Assembly (NCBI GenBank): GCA_022425325.1
Contig: JAKMFW010000071.1
Span: forward strand, 1 to 64,000
From: Acidimicrobiales bacterium
Lineage (GTDB): Bacteria; Actinomycetota; Acidimicrobiia; Acidimicrobiales; Aldehydirespiratoraceae
Length of the DNA: 64,000 nt
Reading direction: 5' to 3'
Positions 23,173-32,700 of the stretch are shown here, piece after piece. The notes below the pieces were generated by a model. The model saw only the letters and a program-made list of their open reading frames with translations, had not been told where the DNA came from and did no database searches. Each line of letters opens with the position of its first letter. Position 1 is the first letter of the stretch. The position numbers and the translations under genes were made by a program.

Positions 23173-23835
23173 ATGGCCCAGCAGCGCCGTCGTCTTCGGA
23201 TCGTCACGGATTCGACACGTAACCCGGGGCGGTCCCAGAGGTCCAAATCCTCCGAGACCGACATGGCCGCGCTGGTCGATCGGGCCGCCGACGGCGAGCG
23301 TGAAGCGTTCGACGAGTTGGTCCGCCTCACCCATCGCGACGCATTCGGCCTCGCCCTACGACTGACCGGCAACGAGGAAGACGCACGAGACGTGGTGCAA
23401 GACGCCTACCTGAGGGCTTACCGCAGCATCGGCCGGTTCCGTGGCGATGCGCGCTTCAGCACCTGGCTCTACCGCATCGTCGCCAACACCTCGTCGACGC
23501 ACCTCACCAAGCGCAGCCGTCATCGCCACGACGAGTTGGTCGACGACACCCAGATTGTCGACCAACGGCCCGATATCGACCCCGTCGTCGCCGCTGAGAC
23601 CGGCGAACTGCGAAACGAACTCGACGCCGCCATCCGCGACCTCCCGCCGCGTCTGCGGGCCGTCGTCGTGCTGCGCGACGTCTATGACCTCTCACACGAC
23701 GCGATCGCCGACGAACTCGGCATCTCCGTCAGTGCCGCCAAAGTCCGCCTGCACCGTGCTCGCCGTCGCCTTCGCGAGCAGGTGTTTCCCCTTCCCGGGG
23801 AGAACCCGACCGGAGCAACGATCCATGCCCGTTGA
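23173..23835 (+). CDS. ECF RNA polymerase sigma factor
   Basis: A 220-residue group 4 sigma factor. Region 2 runs from FDELVRLTHRDAFGLALRL to RFSTWLYRIVANT with the -10-recognition helix. Region 4 has LPPRLRAVVVLRDVYDLSH and the helix-turn-helix ELGISVSAAKVRLHRARRRL. GGAGG lies a few nt before the ATG at 23173, only 31 nt after tRNA-Met. The next gene overlaps by 11 nt and encodes a zinc-type anti-sigma candidate, the standard arrangement for a stress-responsive pair. Confidence 0.93.
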   Translation: MAQQRRRLRIVTDSTRNPGRSQRSKSSETDMAALVDRAADGEREAFDELVRLTHRDAFGLALRLTGNEEDARDVVQDAYLRAYRSIGRFRGDARFSTWLYRIVANTSSTHLTKRSRHRHDELVDDTQIVDQRPDIDPVVAAETGELRNELDAAIRDLPPRLRAVVVLRDVYDLSHDAIADELGISVSAAKVRLHRARRRLREQVFPLPGENPTGATIHAR

Positions 23836-24208
23836 CCCCACGATCGACGACCCCGAACAGGTCACCCTGCTCGACCAATGCGCTCGGTTCGCAGACGAAC
23901 TCGCCGCCGATGACGGCGTGTTGTCGAGTGACGCCGCCGCCCACGTCGCCCAATGCCTGCGCTGCCAGGCCGAGATCGCCAACTTCAAACGCATGCGTCG
24001 CATGATGCGAAGCCTTGCCGACCACGACGATGTCGAGGTCTCCGGTCTCGAGCACCGCATCCTCGTTGCGCTCGACGCTGCGGACGGCACCTTGTCTGCC
24101 CGCGTCCCGGCGGTCACCGCCGCCGCCACCATCGGCGGCGTCGCTGCGGCGGCGGGGGTCATCGCGCTTGCCATCCGGCACCATCGCGTCGTTCGACTCG
24201 CCGGCTGA
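23825..24208 (+). CDS. putative zinc-binding anti-sigma factor
   Basis: A 127-residue protein starting inside the end of the sigma gene (11-nt overlap). HVAQCLRCQAE supplies the H-x3-C-x2-C core of the ZAS anti-sigma fold, preceded by a short N-terminal helix. A single hydrophobic stretch, TAAATIGGVAAAAGVIALAI, near the C-terminus would anchor it in the membrane, leaving a short basic tail. It would bind the ECF sigma factor and release it on a signal, possibly thiol oxidation. The call rests on the motif and the overlap; sequence similarity was not tested. Confidence 0.7.
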   Translation: MPVDPTIDDPEQVTLLDQCARFADELAADDGVLSSDAAAHVAQCLRCQAEIANFKRMRRMMRSLADHDDVEVSGLEHRILVALDAADGTLSARVPAVTAAATIGGVAAAAGVIALAIRHHRVVRLAG

Positions 24209-24291
24209 TCCGTCGTTCCAACCTGCGATGTCCCGTGCGTTCGACGCCACGAGCGCGAGATCTCGCCGGTCGGGAACGCTGATGCCGGTGG

Positions 24292-24297
24292 TAGCCT
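24292..24297 (+). promoter_or_regulatory. -10 element, tRNA-Trp/secE unit
   Basis: TAGCCT lies 15 nt before tRNA-Trp. No clear -35 is seen at 17 nt. Confidence 0.4.
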
Positions 24298-24312
24298 CGC
24301 TGATGCCTTCTC

Positions 24313-24385
24313 AGGGGCGTGGCTCAATTGGTAGAGCACCGGTCTCCAAAACCGGCGGTTGGGGGTTCGAGTCCCTCCGCCCCTG
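24313..24385 (+). tRNA. tRNA-Trp (CCA)
   Basis: A 73-nt cloverleaf: acceptor AGGGGCG/CGCCCCT, D stem GCTC/GAGC, anticodon stem CCGGT/ACCGG with loop CTCCAAA giving anticodon CCA, T loop TTCGAGT. Discriminator G; no encoded CCA. Its place directly before secE is the common bacterial arrangement. Confidence 0.96.
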
Positions 24386-24442
24386 CATGACGAGGTCGTC
24401 AACCGGCGATCTCTTCGAGTACCAACCCGAGGACCTGCACCC

Positions 24443-24742
24443 ATGTCGATGAACCGACAGCAAAAGCGGATGCTCCAGAAGCAAGGAGAGATCGACGCCG
24501 ACGGCGCACCGGTCCGCTCCCGCAACGCGCCTTCCGGCGCATCACCCCAGGAACGCACCAGCCCCGGACAGTTCCTGCGCGAGGTCCGGGCCGAGCTCCG
24601 GAAGGTGGCTTGGCCGACCCGCGAAGAGACGTTCAACTACTCGATCGTCGTGTTGATCACCATCATCATCGTGGGCGCAATGATCTACGGGCTCGACTGG
24701 TTGTTCTCGACCTTCATCCTCGAGCTCTTCGACAACAACTGA
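24443..24742 (+). CDS. secE: preprotein translocase subunit SecE
   Basis: A 99-residue SecE of the short, single-helix type. The amphipathic segment QFLREVRAELRKVAWPTREE clamps SecY and is followed by one membrane helix (YSIVVLITIIIVGAMIYGL). A polar 35-residue N-terminus precedes it. GAGGA lies 9 nt before ATG 24443; a second ATG two codons on is possible. It precedes nusG by 5 nt, and secY is 30 kb downstream. Confidence 0.95.
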   Translation: MSMNRQQKRMLQKQGEIDADGAPVRSRNAPSGASPQERTSPGQFLREVRAELRKVAWPTREETFNYSIVVLITIIIVGAMIYGLDWLFSTFILELFDNN

Positions 24743-24747
24743 GTTTC

Positions 24748-25527
24748 ATGACTGACGACACCACCATCGAACCCAAGGCCGCCGACGAGGCGTCCGACGC
24801 CGACACCCCTGCCGACGCCGCGCCCGTCGGTGCCGGCCTCGCCAACGAGTGGACCGGCGGCGAAGCGATGTCGGGCCGACCCGAGACCGAGACCGGCAGT
24901 GCCGATGTCGAGGTCCTTGATGAGGACGCCCTGCTCGACGCCGGTGAGGACGACGACGAGGAGCGCTACATCTCGCCGTTCGATCGTCCCGGCAAGTGGT
25001 TCGTGCTCCACACCCAGTCGGGCTACGAGAAGAAGGTCAAGCAGAACCTCGAGGCCCGCATCGCCTCGATGAACATGGAGAACCGCATCCACGAGGTCGT
25101 CATCCCGACCCGTGAGGTTCCCGAGTTCAAGAACGGCAAGAAGGTCATGACCGAGAAGAAGCTCTTCCCGGGCTACCTCCTCTGCCGCACGGTGCTCGAC
25201 GACGACGCCTGGTACGTGATCCGCAACACCCCGGGTGTCACCGGCTTCGTCAACCAGGGCGGCAAGCCGTCGCCGATGCGTCGCAAGGATGTCGAGAACT
25301 TCCTCGGTGTCGAAGCGGACCGCAAGCAAGAGCAGTCCAAGAAGTCCAAGCCCATGTTCGAGTACTCGATGGGCGAGACGGTTCGGGTGAAGGAAGGCCC
25401 CTTCGCCGACTTCTCCGGCGAGATCATCGAGATCAACGAGGATCAGCTCAAGGTCAAGGTGCTCGTCAACATCTTCGGGCGTGAGACTCCGGTCGAGCTC
25501 GAATTCGCCCAGGTCGCTCGGCTCTGA
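24748..25527 (+). CDS. nusG: transcription termination/antitermination factor NusG
   Basis: A 259-residue NusG. The NGN domain starts near residue 82 (GKWFVLHTQSGYEKKVKQ) and binds the RNA polymerase clamp. The KOW domain (ETVRVKEGPFADFSGEI) near the C-terminus contacts Rho or S10. About 80 residues of Asp/Glu/Ala-rich sequence precede the NGN domain, longer than the compact 181-residue E. coli protein, as seen in other actinobacteria. It follows secE in the same transcript and precedes rplK by 110 nt. Confidence 0.96.
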   Translation: MTDDTTIEPKAADEASDADTPADAAPVGAGLANEWTGGEAMSGRPETETGSADVEVLDEDALLDAGEDDDEERYISPFDRPGKWFVLHTQSGYEKKVKQNLEARIASMNMENRIHEVVIPTREVPEFKNGKKVMTEKKLFPGYLLCRTVLDDDAWYVIRNTPGVTGFVNQGGKPSPMRRKDVENFLGVEADRKQEQSKKSKPMFEYSMGETVRVKEGPFADFSGEIIEINEDQLKVKVLVNIFGRETPVELEFAQVARL

Positions 25528-25637
25528 GCGCTCGCCGCCCTCGGGCGGTCCCGTCAACATTTCTGCGCGTCACCGGTTGGCGCGCGTGCACAACCGGCCC
25601 AGACTTGTGGGTCCGCATTTCTCGCTAGGAAGCACTC

Positions 25638-26063
25638 ATGGCCAAGAAGCAGGTCGCTGCAGTCGTCAAGATCCAGATCCCCGCCGGGCAGGCCTCGCCT
25701 GCGCCGCCCGTCGGTACCGCGCTCGGTCCGCACGGTGTCGCGATCATGGACTTCTGCAAGGACTACAACGCGAAGACTGAGGACAAGCGCGGTCAGATCG
25801 TTCCGGTCGAGATCACGATCTACGAGGACCGTTCGTTCTCGTTCATTCTCAAAACCCCGCCAACCCCGTTCCTGATCCGACAGGCCGCCGGCCTCGAGAC
25901 CGCCGCCAACAACCCGGGCCGCGAGGTCGCTGGCACGATCACCAAGGCCCAGGTCGAGGAGATCGCCAACACCAAGATGCCCGACCTCAACGCCATCGAT
26001 CTCGAGGGCGCAATGCTGCAGGTCGAAGGCACCGCCCGCTCGATGGGCATCAAGGTCGTCTGA
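25638..26063 (+). CDS. rplK: 50S ribosomal protein L11
   Basis: A 141-residue L11, the normal length. [18 protein letters not shown] is the conserved N-terminal motif that contacts the thiostrepton site of 23S rRNA. The C-terminal RNA-binding domain ends [16 protein letters not shown] precedes the ATG. A small GC hairpin (CCGCCC/GGGCGG) lies shortly after nusG in the 110-nt gap; no strong promoter was identified, so rplK may be read through from the secE-nusG transcript. Confidence 0.97.
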   Translation: MAKKQVAAVVKIQIPAGQASPAPPVGTALGPHGVAIMDFCKDYNAKTEDKRGQIVPVEITIYEDRSFSFILKTPPTPFLIRQAAGLETAANNPGREVAGTITKAQVEEIANTKMPDLNAIDLEGAMLQVEGTARSMGIKVV

Positions 26064-26163
26064 ATCTCGTTGACCTCGGTCAGCACCACAACCGGAACCA
26101 CATCGGTTCCCCGCTCGCTCCGGAACACCTCACCGGACGGCGTGAACAGAGAGGGAGCCAATC

Positions 26164-26865
26164 GTGGCGAAAGACAAGCAGTACCGCGACAACGCGCAGA
26201 AGTTCGATCGTGATCGTCTGCACAGCGACGAAGAGGCCATCGGCATCATCAAGTCGCTCGGTACGAAGAAGTTCGACGAGACCGTCGACATCGTGGTCTG
26301 TCTCGGGGTCGATCCCCGCAAGGCCGATCAGATGATCCGCGGCACCGTGGCCCTCCCGGCGGGTACCGGCAAGGACGTCCGCGTTGCGGTGTTCGCCCAG
26401 GGCGAGGCCGCCACGGCCGCTCGTGAGGCCGGTGCGGAGTTCGTCGGCGCCGACGATCTCGCCGCCGAGATCGAGGGTGGCATGACCGACTTCGACGTGG
26501 CGATCGCGACGCCGGACATGATGCCCACCGTCGGCAAGCTCGGTCGCGTGCTCGGTCCCCGCAGCCTCATGCCGAACCCCAAGACCGGCACGGTCACCCC
26601 TGACGTCGTCAAGGCGATCAACGAGTTCAAGGGCGGCATGGTCGAGTACCGCACCGACCGTTTCGCCAACGTGCACGTGCCGATCGGCAAGGCGTCCTTC
26701 GGCGAGGAGGCGCTCCTCACCAACCTGCGGGCGCTCATCGGTGAACTCGAGCGGGTCAAGCCGGCTTCATCGAAGGGCAAGTACGTCAAGAAGGTCGTCG
26801 TCTCGACCACCATGGGCCCCGGCGTCCGGATCGAGCCGTCCGCCATCGGTACCACCGAGGACTGA
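26164..26865 (+). CDS. rplA: 50S ribosomal protein L1
   Basis: A 233-residue L1, the stalk protein near the E site, with [21 protein letters not shown] as the recognisable family core. GTG at 26164 is preceded by GAGAGGGAGCC. The 100-nt gap after rplK shows no promoter, so the pair is probably one transcript. L1 usually represses its own operon by binding the leader mRNA; no site was pinned down here. Confidence 0.97.
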   Translation: MAKDKQYRDNAQKFDRDRLHSDEEAIGIIKSLGTKKFDETVDIVVCLGVDPRKADQMIRGTVALPAGTGKDVRVAVFAQGEAATAAREAGAEFVGADDLAAEIEGGMTDFDVAIATPDMMPTVGKLGRVLGPRSLMPNPKTGTVTPDVVKAINEFKGGMVEYRTDRFANVHVPIGKASFGEEALLTNLRALIGELERVKPASSKGKYVKKVVVSTTMGPGVRIEPSAIGTTED

Positions 26866-26869
26866 TCGT

Positions 26870-26897
26870 TTGGCTTTTCCCCGGGTACTCGTAGCCT
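26870..26897 (+). promoter_or_regulatory. rplJ-rplL promoter
   Basis: TTGGCT (26870-26875) and TAGCCT (26892-26897) are 16 nt apart, starting right after the rplA stop. They would start a leader of about 260 nt before rplJ. Confidence 0.55.
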
Positions 26898-26903
26898 GGG
26901 ATC

Positions 26904-27164
26904 CACATAGCCCGGGCTTCGGCCCGTGGTGTTCATGATCTGCTCACCCGAAGACCTCCGGTGCGCTCGCTGCAAGGCGAGAACCAATGGGCACCGTCCC
27001 CGCAGTTCCGACTGTGGGAGACCCGCCCGCCGGACGAGGAAAGAGCTCCGCTGACCGTCCCCATCTCACGTGTGGGCTGTCGACTGGGCGCTTACCGAAT
27101 TTCGGTGGGCGCCCACCGCTCTTTTCAACCGGAAAAGAGCCCGACAGCAAACAAAGGAGGTGAG
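26904..27164 (+). promoter_or_regulatory. L10-type leader of rplJ-rplL with competing helices
   Basis: This gene-free leader of about 260 nt (start inferred from the promoter) is where the L10(L12)4 complex is known to bind and repress its own mRNA in bacteria. Visible structures are a CGGGC-TTCG-GCCCG hairpin at 26913-26926 and an 8-bp perfect hairpin GCTCTTTT/AAAAGAGC at 27118-27140. A second AAAGAGC at 27040-27046 could pair with the same GCTCTTT. The strand therefore has two alternative partners, as in an attenuator. The leader ends with the very strong Shine-Dalgarno AAGGAGGTGA. Confidence 0.65.
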
Positions 27165-27890
27165 ATGGGAGACCCGAATACGGACAAGGCTGCAATTGTC
27201 GCCGAGGTGCGTGAGAAGCTCGACGCCAGCGATGGCGCGTTGCTGACCGAGTACCGAGGCCTGGATGTGCCTGCCTTGGCTACACTCCGCAAGGAGCTTC
27301 GTGCTGCTGGTGGTGAGTACAAGATCTACAAGAACACCCTCGTGCGCATCGCTGCGCGTGAGCAGGATCTTGATCTTGACGATCTGCTGACCGGCCCGAC
27401 CGCTGTTGCGTTCGTGAACGCCAAGGAAGACGGTTCTGCGGGCGACGCGGCTGCGGTCGCGAAGGCCCTGAAGGAGTTCGCAAAGTCCAACGAGAACCTT
27501 GTTCTCAAGGGTGGCGTGCTCGATGGTGCCGTGCTCAGCGCGGACGACATCAAGGCGCTTGCCGAACTTCCATCCCGCGACGTCCTGCTCGCCCAGATCG
27601 CCGGACTTCTGCAGGCCCCGCTTGCAGAATTCGTCGGCCTTTTGGACGCCGTGCCGCGAGAGTTCTCGTACGCACTGCAGGCCCTCATCGACAAGGGTGG
27701 CGCCGGCGAAGCCGGTGCTGCCGCTCCCGCGGAGGCATCCGATGACAGCAGCGACGATGACGCTGCCGAGGAAGCCGCCGAAGAACCCGCCGAGGCAACC
27801 GCCGAGGCAACCGAAGACAACGTCGCCGACGCAGGTGACACCGAAGATTCCGCCGGCGAAGCCGACGGCGACAACACTGAGGAGGAGTAG
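27165..27890 (+). CDS. rplJ: 50S ribosomal protein L10
   Basis: Base of the L12 stalk. The 241-residue protein has a normal core ([33 protein letters not shown]) and the C-terminal helix that binds L12 dimers around [17 protein letters not shown]. It then carries about 60 extra residues rich in Ala, Glu and Asp, ending DNTEEE, where typical L10 has 165-175 residues in all. The last codons GAG GAG GAG before TAG also form the Shine-Dalgarno of rplL. The start is fixed by AAGGAGG 4 nt upstream. Confidence 0.96.
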   Translation: MGDPNTDKAAIVAEVREKLDASDGALLTEYRGLDVPALATLRKELRAAGGEYKIYKNTLVRIAAREQDLDLDDLLTGPTAVAFVNAKEDGSAGDAAAVAKALKEFAKSNENLVLKGGVLDGAVLSADDIKALAELPSRDVLLAQIAGLLQAPLAEFVGLLDAVPREFSYALQALIDKGGAGEAGAAAPAEASDDSSDDDAAEEAAEEPAEATAEATEDNVADAGDTEDSAGEADGDNTEEE

Positions 27891-27892
27891 CC

Positions 27893-28276
27893 ATGGCTAC
27901 GACTGAAGAGATTCTCGATGCGATCGGCGGCATGACCGTCCTTGAGCTGAGCGAACTGAAGAAGGCGTTCGAAGAGCGCTTCGACGTCACCGCAGCGGCC
28001 CCGGCCGCCGTGATGGCGGCCCCGGCCGGCGGCGGCGACGCCGGTGGCGCTGCAGCGGAGGAGAAGTCGGAGTTCGACGTCGTCCTCACCAGCGCCGGCG
28101 ACAAGAAGATCCAGGTGATCAAGGAAGTCCGCGGCATCACCAGCCTCGGTCTGAAGGAAGCCAAGGAGCTTGTCGACAACGCCCCGAAGCCGATCCTCGA
28201 GGGTGCCTCGAAGGAAGACGCCGAGAAGGCCAAGGAGGCCCTCGAGGCTGCCGGTGGCACCGTCGAACTCCAGTAG
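27893..28276 (+). CDS. rplL: 50S ribosomal protein L7/L12
   Basis: A 127-residue stalk protein that recruits translation GTPases. It has the N-terminal dimerisation domain ([20 protein letters not shown]), an Ala/Gly hinge and a C-terminal domain with [20 protein letters not shown]. It starts 2 nt after the rplJ stop, using the GAGGAG of the rplJ tail, and is followed by a strong terminator. Confidence 0.97.
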   Translation: MATTEEILDAIGGMTVLELSELKKAFEERFDVTAAAPAAVMAAPAGGGDAGGAAAEEKSEFDVVLTSAGDKKIQVIKEVRGITSLGLKEAKELVDNAPKPILEGASKEDAEKAKEALEAAGGTVELQ

Positions 28277-28324
28277 TTCCCGGTTCCTTGGGCACACCCT
28301 CGGGTGTGCAGCCTGAACGAAACC

Positions 28325-28359
28325 GCGCCGGCCTCTCGGGGCCGGCGCTTTCGTTTTCC
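28325..28359 (+). terminator. terminator after rplL
   Basis: GCGCCGGCC and GGCCGGCGC form a 9-bp perfect stem with a 6-nt loop, followed by TTTCGTTTT. It closes the rplJ-rplL unit before the phosphatase gene. Confidence 0.85.
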
Positions 28360-28386
28360 GGTGGGTGGTGCGGCAACACCACCGCG

Positions 28387-28392
28387 TAGGGT
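28387..28392 (+). promoter_or_regulatory. -10 element, phosphatase gene
   Basis: TAGGGT ends 7 nt before the GTG at 28400; no Shine-Dalgarno. A leaderless-type start lying between two leadered ribosomal/RNA polymerase units. Confidence 0.5.
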
Positions 28393-28399
28393 GCGGGTC

Positions 28400-29398
28400 G
28401 TGAGCGACACCCCCTCCGCCCCTATCTCCCATCTCAATGTCTGGCCGGTCGGCGACGAACTCGTCGTGACCTGGCGTGGTGGCGGGCCGGCAATCAACGT
28501 TTTCGTGTCCGACGACCCGATCGATGCAGGCACTGATGTCCGGGCCCCGGATGGTCCCAACCAGGTCACGGTGCCGCGCCGAGAGCAGACCTATGTGCAC
28601 CTTTTCGACCCCGAGCACGGCTTCACCGTGGTGGGGGAGCGACTGCTTGCGATGGACGGCGTGATGAACTTCCGGGATCTCGGTGGCTATCCGACTGTCG
28701 ACGGCGGAGCCACCCGTTGGGGTCAGGTCTTCCGGAGTGCTCGCCTCAACGAGACCAGTGACGCCGACCTTGATCGCATCGAACGTCTCGGCATCACCAA
28801 GGTCTTCGACCTCCGCACGCAGGCCGAGGTCGACAACGAACCCGACCGTCTGCCCGACAGCGTCGAGCATGTCCATTTGCCGATGTCGTCGAGCGTCGCC
28901 CTGCAGAAGGGGCTTTTCGAGCGAATCCTTGATCGGGACATGACGAGTTTCACGAAGGCGGACATGGCCGAGGGCTATGTCCGCATGCTCGAGAGCTTTC
29001 CGGAGCACCTTGGGCAGATGGCGCACGCCGTCGCGGACGGCGAGAAGATCCTGTTCCACTGCACCGCCGGCAAGGATCGCACCGGCATCACCGCGATGTT
29101 GCTGCTCGGACTTGCGGAGGTCGGCGATGGCCATGTGCTCGACGATTACGAGATCTCGGCTCGGCATCAGCCCGAGGGGCGCATCGACGCCTTCACCAAG
29201 ATGCTGACCGACGAGGGCATCGACCCCGACCCGTTCGACCTCGATGCAATGCTCGGTTCCCCGCGGCCGGTCATGCGAATGACGATCGACTCGCTGCGCG
29301 ATCGATGGGGTGGGGTGGAGGGCTATGCCGACTTCTTGGGGCTCGACGCCGGCCGCCGGGCGGCAGCCCGCGCCAATCTGCGTTTCGCCCAGCCCTGA
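28400..29398 (+). CDS. tyrosine-protein phosphatase family protein
   Basis: A 332-residue protein. The first ~75 residues resemble a small beta-sandwich; then comes a phosphatase domain starting GVMNFRDLGGYPTVDGG, with the P-loop HCTAGKDRTG (nucleophile Cys221). The layout matches the Tyr/lipid phosphatases of the MptpB/LipA type (pfam DSP3-like Y_phosphatase3). The substrate may be phosphotyrosine or a phosphoinositide-like lipid; not decidable here. It sits alone between rplL and rpoB with its own -10 box, and is not part of the ribosomal operons. Confidence 0.85.
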   Translation: MSDTPSAPISHLNVWPVGDELVVTWRGGGPAINVFVSDDPIDAGTDVRAPDGPNQVTVPRREQTYVHLFDPEHGFTVVGERLLAMDGVMNFRDLGGYPTVDGGATRWGQVFRSARLNETSDADLDRIERLGITKVFDLRTQAEVDNEPDRLPDSVEHVHLPMSSSVALQKGLFERILDRDMTSFTKADMAEGYVRMLESFPEHLGQMAHAVADGEKILFHCTAGKDRTGITAMLLLGLAEVGDGHVLDDYEISARHQPEGRIDAFTKMLTDEGIDPDPFDLDAMLGSPRPVMRMTIDSLRDRWGGVEGYADFLGLDAGRRAAARANLRFAQP

Positions 29399-29444
29399 TG
29401 CCGTCACCGGCTGCTGGATCGCCGGGTTCGGTAGCCGAGGATCC

Positions 29445-29473
29445 TTGACCCATCGCGATTGATTCCCTACTCT
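29445..29473 (+). promoter_or_regulatory. rpoB promoter P1
   Basis: TTGACC (29445-29450) and TACTCT (29468-29473) with a 17-nt spacer, the best promoter match in the window. It would give a leader of about 220 nt before rpoB. Confidence 0.7.
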
Positions 29474-29565
29474 GCGCGTCTGTTGCGGCCTTCGGGTCCC
29501 AATCGCAGCACCGCCTTATGTGTTCGAATCGAACACAGTCGGTGTTGACTTGGGTTGTCGGGGAG

Positions 29566-29594
29566 TTGTCGCACCGGCATCTGAGCACTAGCTT
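29566..29594 (+). promoter_or_regulatory. rpoB promoter P2
   Basis: TTGTCG (29566-29571) and TAGCTT (29589-29594) with a 17-nt spacer, giving a leader of about 100 nt. Together with P1 it makes a tandem promoter. No gene was seen in the 303-nt gap 29399-29701. Confidence 0.6.
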
Positions 29595-29701
29595 GAGTGA
29601 CAACGTGGTCGTCGTTGCGCGTTCTTCCGCTTTTTCCGAGCGGGTTTGCGCGCACTGATGGCCGCTTGGCGACCTTTTCCACCCAACTCCTGGGAGTCTC
29701 A

Positions 29702-32700
29702 GTGACCACACGCGCTGCGCAACGCGAACGGTACTCATTCGGCAATCTGGAGGAAGTTCTCGAACTTCCCGATCTGATCGCCGTCCAGCGGGAGAGCTTC
29801 CAGTGGCTCCTCGACGAGGGCCTGGCCCAGACCTTCCGCGACATCTCGCCGATCAAGGACTTCACCGAGACCCTTCAGCTGGAGCTCGAGTTCGATCCTG
29901 ACGACGAGGATCTGCGTCCGCCGCCGAAGTACTCGGTGGAGGAGTGCAAGGAAAAGGACATGACCTACGGCGCGCCGATCTTCGTGCGCGCTCGCTTCAT
30001 GAACGCCAACACCGGCGAAATCAAGGAGCAGACGGTCTTCATGGGCGACTTCCCCATGATGACCGACAAGGGCACCTTCATCATCAACGGCACCGAGCGT
30101 GTCGTCGTGTCCCAGCTCGTCCGCTCGCCGGGCGTCATCTTTCAACCGGGTGAGCGGTTCCGCCTGCGTAACCTCAGCAAGCACCAGCTCGTCACCGGCA
30201 CGATCCACCCCTACCGCGGCGAGTGGATCGAGATGGATGTCGAGCAGAAGCCGGGCAAGGACGTCACCGCCGGCGCCCGGGTCGCCCGCAAGCGCCGCAT
30301 CTCGCTGTTCACCCTGCTCCGCGCCCTCGGTTACGACGAGGAGAACGAGCCGGGCTTCCTCGATCGGTTCGTCCAGCACTTCGACTTCCTCGAGGGGCAG
30401 TGGGAGAAGGACCGCGAGATCGCCCCGACCCAGGAAGAGGCGCTGCTCGAGATCTACAAGCGGGCGCGTCCAGGTGAGCCGCCGACCGTCGAGTCGGCTC
30501 GTGCCTACTTCCGCAACGCCTTCTTCGAGCCCCGCCGCTACGACCTCAGCCGTGTCGGTCGGTACAAGCTGAACCGCAAGCTCGGCCCCGAACTCGACTT
30601 CTTGACCGAGCAGTTCGGTCTCGACCTCGAGCGTCCCGAACACGATCAGTCGGTGCTCGCCCAGGCGGAGATGTTGGCCGCCACCACCTACCTCCTCAAC
30701 CTCGCCAAGGGGGAGCCGGGCTACCGCCTTGACGACCAGGACCACTTCGCCAACCGCCGCATCCGCAGCGTCGGCGAGCTGATCCAGAACCAGGTCCGCA
30801 TCGGCCTCAGCCGGATGGAGCGGGTCGTGCGTGAACGCATGACCACCCAGGACGTCGAGGCCATCACCCCGACGACCCTGATCAACATCCGCCCGGTTGT
30901 GGCGGCGATCAAGGAGTTCTTCGGCACCTCGCAGCTGTCGCAGTTCATGGACCAGGTCAACCCGTTGTCGGGCCTCACCCACCGTCGTCGTCTTTCGGCG
31001 CTCGGGCCGGGTGGTCTGTCCCGCGAGCGGGCCGGCTTTGAAGTCCGCGACGTCCACTTCTCCCACTACGGCCGCATGTGCCCGATCGAGACGCCGGAGG
31101 GCCCCAACATCGGCCTGATCGGCGGCCTGGCCTCGTTCGCCCGGGTCAACCCGTTCGGGTTCATCGAGTCGCCGTACCGCGTCGTCAAGAACGGCAAGGT
31201 CACCGACGAGATCGTCTACCTCACCGCAGATGAGGAAGAGGAGTACGTCGTCGCCCAGGCCAACGCCCCGCTCGACGCCAAGGGCAACTTCCTCAACGAT
31301 CGCGTGCTCGTGCGTCGCTCGCCGCAGGCGGCGAGCCTGCAGGACCTTCGCCTCCAGTTGGAGCAGGAAGTGTTCTTCGGTGCGACCACCGAGATCTCGT
31401 CGGTGCCGCCGGAAGAAGTCCAGATGATGGACGTCTCACCGAAGCAGATCATCTCGGTCGCCACCGCCCTGATCCCGTTCCTCGAGCACGACGACGCCAA
31501 CCGTGCGCTGATGGGCGCCAACATGCAGCGCCAGGCCGTCCCGTTGCTGCGAGCCGAGGCGCCCTACATCGGCACCGGCATCGAGGGACGCTGCGCCAGC
31601 GACGCCGCCGACATGCTGCTCGCCGAGGACGACGGCACCGTCGTCGAACTCGACGGCGACCACATCGTCATCGAGTACAAGAAGCTCGGTCAGAAGACCC
31701 TGCGTCTCAAGAAGTTCGACCGCTCGAACCAGGACTCCTGCATCAACCAGAAGGTCCGGGTCGCCGAAGGCGACAAGGTCAAGAAGGGCGAGCTTCTCGC
31801 CGACGGTCCGTCCACCGATCACGGTGAGCTGGCGCTCGGCAAGAACCTGCTCGTCGCCTTCATGCCCTGGGAGGGCTACAACTTCGAGGACGCCATCATC
31901 CTTTCCGAGCGCCTGGTGAAGGACGACGTGCTGACGTCGATCCACATCAAGGAGCACGAGATCGATGCTCGCGACACCAAGCTCGGCGCCGAAGAGATCA
32001 CCCGGGACATCCCGAACCTGAGCGAGGAGATCCTCGCCGACCTCGACGAACGCGGCATCATCCGCATCGGTGCCGAGGTCGGTCCGGGCGATGTGCTCGT
32101 CGGCAAGGTCACCCCGAAGGGTGAGACCGAGCTCACTCCGGAGGAGCGTCTGCTCCGCGCCATCTTCGGCGAGAAGGCCCGCGAGGTGCGCGACACCTCG
32201 ATGAAGGTCCCGCACGGCGAGGTCGGCAAGGTCATCGACGTCAAGGTGTTCGACCGCGACGACGCCCACGAGCTGCCGCCCGGCGTCAACCAGATGGTGC
32301 GGGTCTATGTCGCCCAGAAGCGCAAGATCAGCGTCGGCGACAAGCTCGCCGGTCGCCACGGCAACAAGGGCGTCATCTCGAAGATTCTTCCGATCGAGGA
32401 CATGCCCTACACCGCCGATGGCCAGCCGGTCGATATCATCCTCAACCCGCTCGGTGTTCCGTCTCGAATGAACGTCGGTCAGGTGCTCGAGGCTCACCTC
32501 GGCTATGCCGCACGTTGGGGCTGGGACATCAACGGTGAGAAGGTCGGCGACGCTCCGGTGCGCGGCACCGAGACCAAGACCCGCCCCACCACCAAGCCCT
32601 CGATCTTCATCGCCACCCCGGTGTTCGACGGTGCGAAGTGGGACGAGAAGGAACTCGCCGGCGACAAGCCGGTGATCGTCGACATCCTCGACAACCTCAA

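Noticed and set aside
23142-24312. rpmG (L33), often found after tRNA-Thr/tRNA-Met before secE
   Set aside because: The interval holds the ECF sigma and anti-sigma genes; no L33 sequence is present.
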